In this document: piece by piece, positions 1-7,798 of the stretch
Layout: each line of letters begins with the position of its first letter
Position numbering within the stretch: position 1 is the first letter of the stretch
Assembly: GCA_036389675.1 (NCBI GenBank)
Contig: DASVWI010000021.1
Coordinates: 124,001 to 188,000, forward strand
Direction of reading: 5' to 3'
Origin: DASQYE01 sp036389675
GTDB taxonomy: Bacteria > Acidobacteriota > Blastocatellia > Pyrinomonadales > Pyrinomonadaceae
DNA length: 64,000 bases
Position numbers and translations under genes: made by a program
The notes under the pieces: model-generated
What the model was told of the DNA's origin: nothing
The model's database searches: none
The model's input: the letters and a program-made list of their open reading frames with translations, nothing else

Positions 1-157
1 GCCAGTCGGCATCGAAGGAAACAGTCGCGCGGACTGCTGTGCGAGCGACGCGCTCCTGCTGCGAGACCGCTTCCGTCGAGAGGAGCGCGAGCCACACGCA
101 CGCCAAGACAAGAAGCGCCACGTAAGCATTGAGTCGTTTCAAAAGCTTATTTCGCAT
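1..157 (-). CDS. Secreted protein, N-terminal fragment cut by window edge
   Basis: Only the first 52 codons are in the window; the gene runs off the left edge. The fragment starts at ATG 157 with MRNKLLKRLNAYVALLVLA. It shows a basic N-terminus, a hydrophobic stretch of about 20 residues and a small-residue region before SQQERVARTAVRATVSFDADW, which is a typical Sec signal peptide, so the product is exported. The family cannot be told from this much sequence. A perfect LacI-type operator (200-209) lies 43-52 bp upstream of the start, so the gene probably belongs to the same regulon as the rhamnose and TonB genes and may encode another pectin-active enzyme. That role is inference from the operator only. 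Confidence 0.6.
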   Translation of the reverse strand, partial: MRNKLLKRLNAYVALLVLACVWLALLSTEAVSQQERVARTAVRATVSFDADW

Positions 158-199
158 GCCGAAATCCCCTGTGTTGATTCTTTTGGCCCATCGCAGGGA

Positions 200-209
200 T
201 AACCGGTTA
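200..209. promoter_or_regulatory. LacI-family operator, perfect palindrome (site 1)
   Basis: TAACCGGTTA is a perfect 10-bp palindrome with the central CG typical of LacI-family operators, and it extends into GGTTAACCG. It fits the TAANCGNTTA pattern found at 15693, 34792 and, with one mismatch, 15718 and 35335. It lies just upstream of the truncated secreted gene (start 157). The rest of 158-493 shows no gene: it holds this promoter region and the 3' flank of the sulfatase gene. Confidence 0.6.
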
Positions 210-493
210 ACCGTGTTGCCGAATGAATGCGTGTCAATGTCGAGAGCTGAATTCTTCAATGACGCTTCGACGGGGCAGTCTTCATGATGGCTGTATGGTT
301 AAAGATTAAGACCCCGGTTTTCAATCGCACGTAGGTTCTGACTTCTACTGCCGCTTATGTGCGGGCAGTGCGGTCTTGCTGCTCAGGGGGACAGCAGAGC
401 GCGCCAATCTCGGGGCGCACAATCGGCCTTAATTGTTCTGGAGGACTTTCTGAGTTTACACTTCGTCTCAGGTTTAGCTCAAGCTTCACGCCT

Positions 494-2017
494 TCAATCA
501 GAGCCGCCCGCAGGCATCTGCGTCAAAAGCCTCTTCATCTCCCGCACCGTTTTAGCATAGGCCGGATCACTTGCCAGATTCTTCAACTCATTCGGGTCTT
601 TCGAGTGATCGAAGAGCATCGCGCCGGAGCGTCCGTCTTCCCACTCACTGTAGCGCCAGCGCTCGGTGCGAACGGATTTTCCGAGCTTGCCCTGATAGAG
701 TGTGACGGTGAAGGCCGGGTGATCCCAACGCGCGGACGGGTTGCGTAGCAGCGGGACGAGGCTATGCCCCTCTATGCCCTGCGGGCTCGGCAGGCCGCAG
801 AGCTCCGCGAGCGTCGGATACAGATCGAGCAACTCGACCGTGCGCGAGCTTGCGCGTGCCTTCGCTCCCGGCGGCGCGATGATCAGGGGCACGCGCGTCC
901 CGACTTCGTAGAGCGAATACGCCTTAGACCACTTGCCCTTCTCGCCTAAGTGATAACCGTGGTCGCCCCAGAAAACGACGATAGTATTGTCGCGCAACTT
1001 CAGACGGTCGAGCGCTTCCAGCACGCGGCCCACCTGCGCGTCCACGAAGCTGGTCGAAGCGTAGTAGGCGCGTATCATCTCGCGCGCTTCCGCCGGTGAA
1101 GCGTCGCGCCCGATGAAGAGATCGCTATTTCGTTTCGGGATGGAAATCTCCGGGAAGCCGGGCGGGGCTGTCGGGCGCGTGGTGAAGTCCGGCGGCAGTG
1201 CTATCCTGGCCGGGTCGTAGAGGTCGAAGAACTTTTTCGGGGCGGTCGGCGGGCTGTGCGGCTTGACGAAACCGACGGCGAGAAAGAAGGGCTTCTCCCT
1301 GTACTGCTCCAAATACTGTATGGCGCGCGTGGCCGTCTTATAGTCGCCGTGGGATTCTCCGTCGCCGTCGAGCACGACGATGCGGTCGGATGCTGCGCCG
1401 TGCCCGCCGCCAATACCAGTCTGCGTCTGAGGCTGAGCGGTGGTCGCGGCATCCGCGTCGTCCGGGTCGCGCTCGGCCAAGGCGCTGGGCCTGCGCGCGT
1501 TAGCGCGAGATTGTGTGCCCGCGCCGCGCCCCGTAATGGCGGGGTCTGGCGGCTGGCCGCCTTCCGTCCACGAAACCTGATCGTCTATCCCGCCGTGGAA
1601 AATCTTGCCCGTGCGGAGCGTCGCGTAGCCGTTCGCCTTGAAGTGCTGCGGCAGCGTCACATAATCCGGGTGCTTGACGCGGAAATAGGTATTGTTGTCC
1701 ATCACGCCCGTCTGCGTCGGGTAGCGCCCGCTCAAGAGCGACGCGCGCGAAGGGTTGCAGAGCGGGTACTGTGCGTAAGCCCTGTCGAAGCGTGTGCCGC
1801 GCGCAGCGAGCCCGTCAATGTTCGGCGTTTTTATGATCGTGTTGCCGTAGCTGCCCAGCGCCGGTCGCAGGTCGTCCGCGATGATGAAAAGCACGTTGTA
1901 CTTTGGCTTTTGATCGGCAGCACTCGCGCGTGAAGCCGGCGTGAAAGAGAATAGGACGTATGAGCAGAGAGCGAGCAGGCAAGCCGGTAAAGCTAGTTTC
2001 ACGCGGAAAGGCTTCAT
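494..2017 (-). CDS. Secreted sulfatase, iduronate-2-sulfatase-like
   Basis: A 507-residue type I sulfatase that hydrolyses sulfate esters, probably on a polysaccharide outside the cytoplasm. Residues 1-34 form a signal peptide. The core starts with NVLFIIADDL (metal ligands D48, D49), and CNPSR at 87-91 is the C-x-P-S-R signature whose cysteine (C87) must become formylglycine. PTNID-type spacing, GKIFH (residues 137-141), SWTEGG and the C-terminal WGDHGYHLGEKGKWSK are typical of the iduronate-2-sulfatase group (S1_7-like). The start ATG at 2017 has AGGTAG upstream. The formylglycine-generating enzyme that should activate it is encoded divergently from 2281. The substrate is unknown, and sulfated pectin is not established. 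A second-best reading would be a general arylsulfatase. Confidence 0.9.
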   Translation of the reverse strand: MKPFRVKLALPACLLALCSYVLFSFTPASRASAADQKPKYNVLFIIADDLRPALGSYGNTIIKTPNIDGLAARGTRFDRAYAQYPLCNPSRASLLSGRYPTQTGVMDNNTYFRVKHPDYVTLPQHFKANGYATLRTGKIFHGGIDDQVSWTEGGQPPDPAITGRGAGTQSRANARRPSALAERDPDDADAATTAQPQTQTGIGGGHGAASDRIVVLDGDGESHGDYKTATRAIQYLEQYREKPFFLAVGFVKPHSPPTAPKKFFDLYDPARIALPPDFTTRPTAPPGFPEISIPKRNSDLFIGRDASPAEAREMIRAYYASTSFVDAQVGRVLEALDRLKLRDNTIVVFWGDHGYHLGEKGKWSKAYSLYEVGTRVPLIIAPPGAKARASSRTVELLDLYPTLAELCGLPSPQGIEGHSLVPLLRNPSARWDHPAFTVTLYQGKLGKSVRTERWRYSEWEDGRSGAMLFDHSKDPNELKNLASDPAYAKTVREMKRLLTQMPAGGSD

Positions 2018-2054
2018 GGTTTTTTCTACCTGTGTTGTTAGGGTTGGCTCGCCA

Positions 2055-2084
2055 GTTATACGATTTTCTCTGGCGTTCTGACAA
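2055..2084 (-). promoter_or_regulatory. Predicted sigma-70-type promoter of the sulfatase gene
   Basis: Read on the minus strand, TTGTCA (2084-2079) and TATAAC (2060-2055) are separated by 18 bp. Transcription would begin near 2048, about 30 nt before the ATG at 2017. Confidence 0.5.
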
Positions 2085-2250
2085 GCAAAAGCTGACAGGC
2101 TCGATGGCGTTTGAGAGTATTATGAGGTTGATGAAGGCGAAGCTTACGGTGAGGAGTTTTTCGCGCCGCTGCGTTATAGTCGGATTAGGTCGAACGGAAT
2201 TCTCGCCGCACGTCGAAGGGAGCGCATCATCGCATGAGCTGAGGACTGGT

Positions 2251-2256
2251 TATAAT
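2251..2256 (+). promoter_or_regulatory. Possible -10 element of the formylglycine-generating enzyme gene
   Basis: TATAAT, a perfect -10 consensus, lies 24 bp before the chosen ATG at 2281. No good -35 hexamer is visible 16-18 bp further upstream, so the call rests on one element. Confidence 0.35.
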
Positions 2257-2280
2257 CAACTCACTACTACTGCTCTCATC

Positions 2281-3246
2281 ATGATGAAGATGGTTTTAAG
2301 AGACTTGCGATTGCTTGGTTGCGTGTTTGTACTGATGGCGGCGCAGGGCTGCCAGCGTGAAGCTTCAACGCCTGAGGCGTCTGGCCGCGCCGATTATGCG
2401 GCAGGCAAGTCGTCTCCTGTGGCCGCGTCTCCCGGCCAGGCCGCCGGGGTCGAAACTGATCGCATGGTGCTTATCAAGGGCGGCACGTTTCTGATGGGCA
2501 CAAACGACGAGATGCCCTATGAAGCGCCCGCGCATGAAACAGCGGTCGCGTCCTTCTGGATAGACGAGCACGAGGTTACGGTCGCGGAGTTCGCCCGCTT
2601 CATCAAGGCAACAAACTACCTGACGGACGCGGAGAAGTTCGGCTGGTCGGGCGTCTTTAATCTCAAGACGGGCGAATGGGAGAGAGTTGACGGGGCCGAC
2701 TGGCGTCACCCGGACGGGCCGCAATCCGAGGCCGCGCCGGATGAGCCCGTCTGTCAGGTTTCATGGAGCGATGCCGCGGCTTATGCTCTGTGGGCGGGCA
2801 AGCGCCTGCCGACCGAAGCCGAGTGGGAGTATGCCGCACGCGGAGGATTGCCCGGGAAGAGATATGCTTGGGGCGACGACTTGCGCCCCATGGGCCGCGC
2901 CGTCGCCAACTGGTGGCAGGGACGCTTTCCCGACAACAATACGGGCGAAGACGGCTTCATCGGTCGCGCTCCCGTCAGGAGTTTTCAGCCGAACGGCTAC
3001 GGGATTTACGACATGGTCGGCAACGTCTGGGAGTGGTGCGCCGACTGGTATGCTGATGATTACTACCGCAGGGCGGCGCACGATAACCCACTTGGGCCAA
3101 CCTTTGGGACGGAGCGTGTGATCAGAGGCGGCTCGTGGTTGTGCGCCGAAAATTTTTGCACCAACTATCGCGTGGCCGCGCGCAGCCACGCCACGCCCGA
3201 TAGCGGTCTGAACAATCTGGGCTTTCGCTGCGTGCGCGACGTTTAA
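2281..3246 (+). CDS. Exported formylglycine-generating enzyme (SUMF1 family)
   Basis: A 321-residue protein that oxidises the active-site cysteine of sulfatases to formylglycine. The frame is open further upstream, but ATG 2281 begins a convincing export signal (MMKMVLRDLRLLGCVFVLMA) ending in AAQGC, a near-lipobox, so it is probably a lipoprotein. The FGE-sulfatase domain runs from about residue 60 (MVLIKGGTFLMG) to the end. The C-terminal motif GGSWLCAENFC holds C288 and C293 and is followed by RVAARSHATPDSGLNNLGFRC. It matches the catalytic copper-binding cysteine pair and substrate groove of true FGEs; many SUMF1 paralogues lack these cysteines. The divergent sulfatase (2017) is its likely client. 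Activity outside the cytoplasm is unusual, since most studied bacterial FGEs are cytosolic. Confidence 0.88.
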   Translation: MMKMVLRDLRLLGCVFVLMAAQGCQREASTPEASGRADYAAGKSSPVAASPGQAAGVETDRMVLIKGGTFLMGTNDEMPYEAPAHETAVASFWIDEHEVTVAEFARFIKATNYLTDAEKFGWSGVFNLKTGEWERVDGADWRHPDGPQSEAAPDEPVCQVSWSDAAAYALWAGKRLPTEAEWEYAARGGLPGKRYAWGDDLRPMGRAVANWWQGRFPDNNTGEDGFIGRAPVRSFQPNGYGIYDMVGNVWEWCADWYADDYYRRAAHDNPLGPTFGTERVIRGGSWLCAENFCTNYRVAARSHATPDSGLNNLGFRCVRDV

Positions 3247-3414
3247 GCTGACCGTGCAAGCTCAAACTTCTCGGGAATTTTATCCGGCATCATTATATTG
3301 ACGGCCCGACGAGGCCCGGTCAGTATTTCGCTCAGGAACAATTGCGTACCCGAAACAGAGGGTGCAAGGATAGGAGATGAATCAGAGCTTTCAGCTCACC
3401 TCTCATAAGAAGCC

Positions 3415-4440
3415 ATGCGTATTAAAGACGTAGCCCGGGAAGCGGGCGTTTCCACGGCGACAGTTTCCCATGTCATCAACAAGACGAAGTTCGTCACAGA
3501 CGACACGCGCCAGAAAGTCCTGCGCGCCATCGAGACGTGCAACTACTACCCGAACGTGCACGCACGCACGCTGGCTTCGGGCCGCAGTAATATCATCGGC
3601 CTGCTGGTCTCTGACATCGCCAATCCTTTCTTTCCCGAGCTGATCAAGAGCGTGGAAGCGGCGGCCTTTGAGCGCGGCTACAACGTGATTCTGCTGAACA
3701 CGAACTATGACGCCACGCGCGCCGCCGATTATGTGCGTCGGTTGATCGAGCTAAAGGTCGCGGGCGTCGCGCTGATGACTTCGGAAATCCACCCACCTTT
3801 GATTGACGAGCTGGAGCGCGAGCGAGTCCGCGTCGTTTTCCACAATCTGGGCACAGTCGGCGAGCACATGAGCAACATCCTTGTCGATTATGCTGTTGGC
3901 ATTGAGGAGGCTGTGCAGCACCTTGTCTCGCTGGGCCACCGCAAAGTCGTACACATCGCCGGGCCAAGCCATTTTCGGTCTGCGCTCATCCGGCGCAAGG
4001 CTTTTCTGGATTCGATGGAGCGTCATCTTCCGGGCGGGCCTGCGCCTGAGATTTACGACGGGGACTTTAAGTTCGAGGGCGGGCGGCGCGCGGCCTGCGA
4101 GATACTGAACTCAAAATCGATCCCGACCGCCGTGATCGTCTCTAACGACATGATGGCGCTCGGCGCGATGCAGGAGTTTCGCGCGGCGGGGCTCGTTGTC
4201 CCGCGAGACATCTCCGTCGTCGGATTCGACGATATTACCTTCGCCGCGTTCTCCGAGCCGCCGCTGACGACCATTTGCTCGCCGCGCACGGAGATCGGGC
4301 GCAGAGCCGTCGAGGCGTTGATGATGACCATCGAACGCCCCGGCCAGCCGGGGATGGAAATTCGCATCCCCACTTATCTGGTCACGCGCAGCTCGACCGC
4401 GCCTCCGCCCAAACCAAGACGACCAAGAGCGCGCCCTTAA
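3415..4440 (+). CDS. LacI-family transcriptional regulator
   Basis: A 341-residue repressor-type protein. Residues 1-45 form the LacI helix-turn-helix (IKDVAREAGVSTATVSHVIN), followed by the hinge helix with YYPNVHARTLASGRSN. From residue 60 on comes a periplasmic-binding-like effector domain (IIGLLVSDIANPFFPELI ... VPRDISVVGFDDI). It is the only LacI-type regulator seen in the window, so it is the obvious candidate to bind the TAANCGNTTA palindromes at 200, 15693, 15718, 34792 and 35335. The effector is not visible in the sequence; a rhamnose or unsaturated galacturonate derivative is plausible from the target genes. No operator of this type was found before its own gene. The start is placed by homology of the HTH, and the ribosome binding site is weak. 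Confidence 0.9.
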   Translation: MRIKDVAREAGVSTATVSHVINKTKFVTDDTRQKVLRAIETCNYYPNVHARTLASGRSNIIGLLVSDIANPFFPELIKSVEAAAFERGYNVILLNTNYDATRAADYVRRLIELKVAGVALMTSEIHPPLIDELERERVRVVFHNLGTVGEHMSNILVDYAVGIEEAVQHLVSLGHRKVVHIAGPSHFRSALIRRKAFLDSMERHLPGGPAPEIYDGDFKFEGGRRAACEILNSKSIPTAVIVSNDMMALGAMQEFRAAGLVVPRDISVVGFDDITFAAFSEPPLTTICSPRTEIGRRAVEALMMTIERPGQPGMEIRIPTYLVTRSSTAPPPKPRRPRARP

Positions 4441-4540
4441 AACTTCCGCCGGGGCAGCCCCATGCCCTTCTCATGACGTGCCATCATGGGTTAAATTGAA
4501 TCCATCAACATTAACAATTTAAGGGGGCCAGCCTGCGAAG

Positions 4541-5461
4541 ATGAAGGTGGTGTATAGAATATTGCTGCAATCATCGCTGTCGCTGTGTCTGGCGCTCTCG
4601 GCGCTGGTGGCGCGGGCTGCGCCGCAGACTCCGATTGTTCTCTGGCCGGGCGGCGCGCCGGGGGCTACAGGACGCGAGCCTTTGGACACGCCGACGCTCG
4701 TGCCCTACCTGCCGCCGAAGGAGAAAGCGACGGGGGCTGCCATCATCGTCTGCCCCGGCGGAGGCTATTCACATCTCGCCGACCATGAAGGCGGGCCTGT
4801 GGCCGCGTGGCTCAACACCCTCGGCATCACAGCTTTCGTGCTGAAGTACAGGATTGGCCCACGCTATCATCACCCGGCCCCGCTTCAGGACGCGGCGCGT
4901 GCTATCCGCACCGTGCGCGCGCAGGCCGCCGAGTGGGGCTTGGACTCCGAGCGCATAGGCATTCTCGGGTTCTCCGCCGGCGGTCACTTAGCCTCCACGG
5001 CTGGAACGCATTTCGATTCCGGCAACCCTACGGCTTCCGACCCCATCGAGCGTGCCAGCTCGCGCCCGAGCCTGATGGTCCTGATTTATCCTGTGATTAC
5101 CATGCGTGAGCAGACGCACGCCGGTTCCAGAAAAAATCTGATTGGCCCGTACCCACCGGCTGCGCTCGTCGCCCTGCTCTCTAACGAAGAGCAGGTGACG
5201 AGAGAGACGCCCCCTGCCTTTCTCGTGCATACGATGACGGACAAGACTGTTCCGGTCGAGAACAGCATGATGTTCGTCGCGGCCTTACGCAAGGCGGGCG
5301 TGCCCTTCGAGTTCCATCTCTACGAACGCGGGCCGCATGGTTTCGGGCTCGGAACTAAAGACCCGATTCTCTCCACATGGCCTGATCGCTGCGCCGCATG
5401 GCTGCGCCTGCACGACTTCATGACCCGTAGGCCGGCGACGGCCAACACTATTCAAAGATAA
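4541..5461 (+). CDS. Secreted alpha/beta hydrolase, acetyl-esterase-like
   Basis: A 306-residue esterase/lipase-fold enzyme (Aes / BD-FAE-like). The signal peptide is residues 1-27 (cleavage near ARA-A). CPGGGY (71-76) forms the oxyanion region, GFSAGG (143-148) carries nucleophile S145, D234 sits in MTDKTVP and H266 in RGPHGFG, so the triad is complete. Relatives in carbohydrate clusters remove acetyl groups from xylan or pectin. The next two genes encode a DUF485/ActP-type acetate transport pair, which suggests the released acetate is imported. The polysaccharide acted on is inferred from the locus. A purine-rich stretch (AAGGGGGCC) lies upstream of the ATG. Confidence 0.8.
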   Translation: MKVVYRILLQSSLSLCLALSALVARAAPQTPIVLWPGGAPGATGREPLDTPTLVPYLPPKEKATGAAIIVCPGGGYSHLADHEGGPVAAWLNTLGITAFVLKYRIGPRYHHPAPLQDAARAIRTVRAQAAEWGLDSERIGILGFSAGGHLASTAGTHFDSGNPTASDPIERASSRPSLMVLIYPVITMREQTHAGSRKNLIGPYPPAALVALLSNEEQVTRETPPAFLVHTMTDKTVPVENSMMFVAALRKAGVPFEFHLYERGPHGFGLGTKDPILSTWPDRCAAWLRLHDFMTRRPATANTIQR

Positions 5462-5523
5462 GCGACGATTCTTAGAGCGGGGTTCGTTAAAAAAACAAGA
5501 GAGGCGGTCGGGGTCTGGCGATT

Positions 5524-5533
5524 GAACCAGTTA
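5524..5533. promoter_or_regulatory. Weak LacI-type operator candidate
   Basis: GAACCAGTTA differs from site 1 (TAACCGGTTA) at two positions and lacks the central CG, but the following TTAACC also matches the flank of site 1. It lies 33 bp before the TTG start of the DUF485 gene. It may be chance. Confidence 0.25.
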
Positions 5534-5565
5534 ACCCGGACAGTCAGGAGTGGGAGGATAAAAAG

Positions 5566-6012
5566 TTGCCGCGAAAAATCAAGATAGAGCCGGAGCCCGG
5601 CGATCTGACACCGATTGTGGGAGCCGAAACCGATGTCACTCCGCTCGGACGCAGCGCCGAAAAACCGGCGCACGAGTTGACGGCTGACGAAGATATAGAC
5701 GTGGCCGACTGGGATCGCGTGGCGGCGATGGACGAGTTCAAACAACTGCTTGTGAGCAAGCGCAAGTTTATCATCCCGGTCACGATCTTTTTCATCGTCT
5801 ACTATTTCGCCCTGCCGGTGCTGGTCGGTTACGCGCCCGCTTTGATGGAGCGAAAAGTCTTAGGCGTCGTCAACCTTGCCTACCTGTTCGCCCTCTCGCA
5901 GTTTTTCGTGGCGTGGATTATCGCGGCCCTCTACGTGCGCGCGGCCTCGAAGTGGGACGAGATGACCCGCAACATCCTCGCCAAGCTGGGCGTGATGCGT
6001 AAAGGAGAATAA
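5566..6012 (+). CDS. DUF485 membrane protein, partner of the acetate symporter
   Basis: A 148-residue protein starting at TTG 5566, chosen because GGAGGA stands 8 bases upstream. Residues 1-60 are acidic and soluble. Two membrane segments follow (about 67-87, IIPVTIFFIVYYFALPVLVG, and 100-125, VVNLAYLFALSQFFVAWIIAALY), with a basic C-terminus. This is the DUF485 layout, and such genes sit directly before ActP-type symporters in many bacteria, as here (5-bp gap to the next gene). It is presumed to be a small accessory subunit of the transporter; its biochemical role is not known. The N-terminal extension is longer than in the usual ~100-residue proteins. Confidence 0.85.
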   Translation: MPRKIKIEPEPGDLTPIVGAETDVTPLGRSAEKPAHELTADEDIDVADWDRVAAMDEFKQLLVSKRKFIIPVTIFFIVYYFALPVLVGYAPALMERKVLGVVNLAYLFALSQFFVAWIIAALYVRAASKWDEMTRNILAKLGVMRKGE

Positions 6013-6017
6013 GACTC

Positions 6018-7625
6018 ATGTCAACTTCGCTCCTGATGTTCCTGATCTTTATCTTCATCACGCTCGTTATCACCTACTGGGCGGCGCGCAAGTCCAGCGG
6101 GTCGAGCGCCTACTTCGCGGCTGGCCGCCAGATCAAGGGATGGCAGAACGGCATCGCCGTCGCGGGCGATTACATGAGCGCCGCCTCCTTCCTGGGCATC
6201 GCCGGCATCATAGCCTTTCAGGGTTACGACGGCTTTATGTATTCGGTGGGCTGGCTGGTGGCTTACCTGACCGTGCTCCTGATCGTGGCCGAGCCGCTTC
6301 GCAACGCGGGCAAGTACACGATGGCGGACGTGCTGGCTTACAGGCTCAGCCCGCGACCCGTGCGCGCGATGGCAGCCCTTAGCACGCTCACCGTCAGCAC
6401 CTTTTACATGATCGCGCAGATGGTCGGCGCGGGCGCGCTCGTCACACTGCTGCTCAAGGATTCCGGCCTCACCTATCGCACATCGGTCATCGGCGTCGGC
6501 GTTTTGATGATCGTCTACGTGGTATTCGGAGGGATGCTGGCGACCACATGGGTGCAGATCATCAAGGCGATTCTGTTGATGAGCGGGACGCTACTCTTGA
6601 GCCTGCTCGTGCTGGGCCATTACGGTTTCAGCTTCGGCAACTTTTTCAACGCGATTGCCCACGTCACCTACACGGACGCCGGCGGGGCACGCGTCACGCA
6701 GGACTTTCTGCAACCGGGTCTGCGTTATAAGCCGCCCTACGGAGCGCTCGATCTGATCTCGCTCGGGCTGGCATTGATCTTCGGCACGGCTGGGCTGCCG
6801 CACATACTCGTGCGCTTCTACACAGTGCCGGACGCGAAGACGGCGCGCACGAGCGTCGTCTGGGCGATGGTACTGATCGGTAGTTTTTATATCATGACGA
6901 CGTTCCTGGGCTTCGGCGCGGCGACCATCATCGGGCGCGACTTTATAGCCAGGAACGGCGGCACAAATATGAGCGCGCCGCTGCTGGCACAGGCGCTTGC
7001 GGGCGAGGCGTTTTTCGGCTTCATCTCGGCGATTGCCTTTGCGACTATCCTCGCGGTCGTCGCCGGACTGACCATCAGCGCTTCAACTTCGTTCGCGCAC
7101 GACTTCTGGACGAACGTGATTCACAGGGGCACGGAAAGAGATGCGGGCGAGGAGGTGCGCGTGGCACGCATTACCGCTTTCGTGGTCGGCGCGATTGCCA
7201 TCCTGATCGCAATCGTACTTGGCCCAACCGCCAATGTCGCGTTTCTCGTCGCGCTCGCTTTCGCGGTCGCCGCCTCGGCCAATCTCCCCGTGATCGTCTT
7301 TTCGCTTTTCTGGCGACGATTCAATACGAAGGGAGCGGTCGCGGGCCTCGGCACAGGACTCTTAGCTTCGATTGTATTGATCTTGATTAGCCCGAGCATT
7401 ATGACCGTTGACCCGCCGACGGTGACGGGCGCTGCGCGTCACCTGATTCAAGCCGACCCTATCTTTCCGTTGGAGAACCCGGGCATCCTCAGCATCCCTC
7501 TCGGGTTTCTGGGCGCATACATCGGGACGCTGCTCGGACGCGAGCCTTCGGCTGAGGCCAAGTACACAGAGCTGCTCGTCAGGGCAAATACGGGACTGGG
7601 CGCGGAGAAAGCAGCGCCGCATTAA
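6018..7625 (+). CDS. actP: Sodium:solute symporter, acetate permease type
   Basis: A 535-residue inner-membrane protein of the SSS family with about 13 hydrophobic segments. SSAYFAAGRQIKGWQNGIAVAGDYMSAAS near the N-terminus (written here as separate motifs SSAYFAAGR, WQNG and GDYMSAASFLG) and GAAT, TTFLGFG and ISASTSFAHD further on are hallmarks of ActP, which imports acetate and other short monocarboxylates with a cation. The gene begins 5 bp after the DUF485 gene, so the pair is co-translated. Its place behind an acetyl-esterase in a pectin locus suggests recovery of acetate from acetylated pectin. Related symporters carry pyruvate, propionate or glycolate, so the exact substrate is open. 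Confidence 0.85.
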   Translation: MSTSLLMFLIFIFITLVITYWAARKSSGSSAYFAAGRQIKGWQNGIAVAGDYMSAASFLGIAGIIAFQGYDGFMYSVGWLVAYLTVLLIVAEPLRNAGKYTMADVLAYRLSPRPVRAMAALSTLTVSTFYMIAQMVGAGALVTLLLKDSGLTYRTSVIGVGVLMIVYVVFGGMLATTWVQIIKAILLMSGTLLLSLLVLGHYGFSFGNFFNAIAHVTYTDAGGARVTQDFLQPGLRYKPPYGALDLISLGLALIFGTAGLPHILVRFYTVPDAKTARTSVVWAMVLIGSFYIMTTFLGFGAATIIGRDFIARNGGTNMSAPLLAQALAGEAFFGFISAIAFATILAVVAGLTISASTSFAHDFWTNVIHRGTERDAGEEVRVARITAFVVGAIAILIAIVLGPTANVAFLVALAFAVAASANLPVIVFSLFWRRFNTKGAVAGLGTGLLASIVLILISPSIMTVDPPTVTGAARHLIQADPIFPLENPGILSIPLGFLGAYIGTLLGREPSAEAKYTELLVRANTGLGAEKAAPH

Positions 7626-7644
7626 AAGGCCGGATTAAAAGGCC
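7621..7644 (+). repeat. Short tandem direct repeat at the symporter stop codon
   Basis: ATTAAAAGGCC occurs at 7621-7631 and again at 7634-7644, straddling the stop codon of the symporter gene. No function is evident. The gap 7626-7798 holds no gene. Confidence 0.5.
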
Positions 7645-7798
7645 AGTCATTCAGGTCTTAGTGCCGCGCGCGGTGCTTCCCTGCGTGGAGCGATTATTTC
7701 AGTAACCAAACCGGCCCCGCCTGCGTCTAAAGGATGAGGGGAATTCTTCAACAGGTCTGCCCGTCCCCTCTTCCCCTTATTCTGTGAGGTTAATACTA

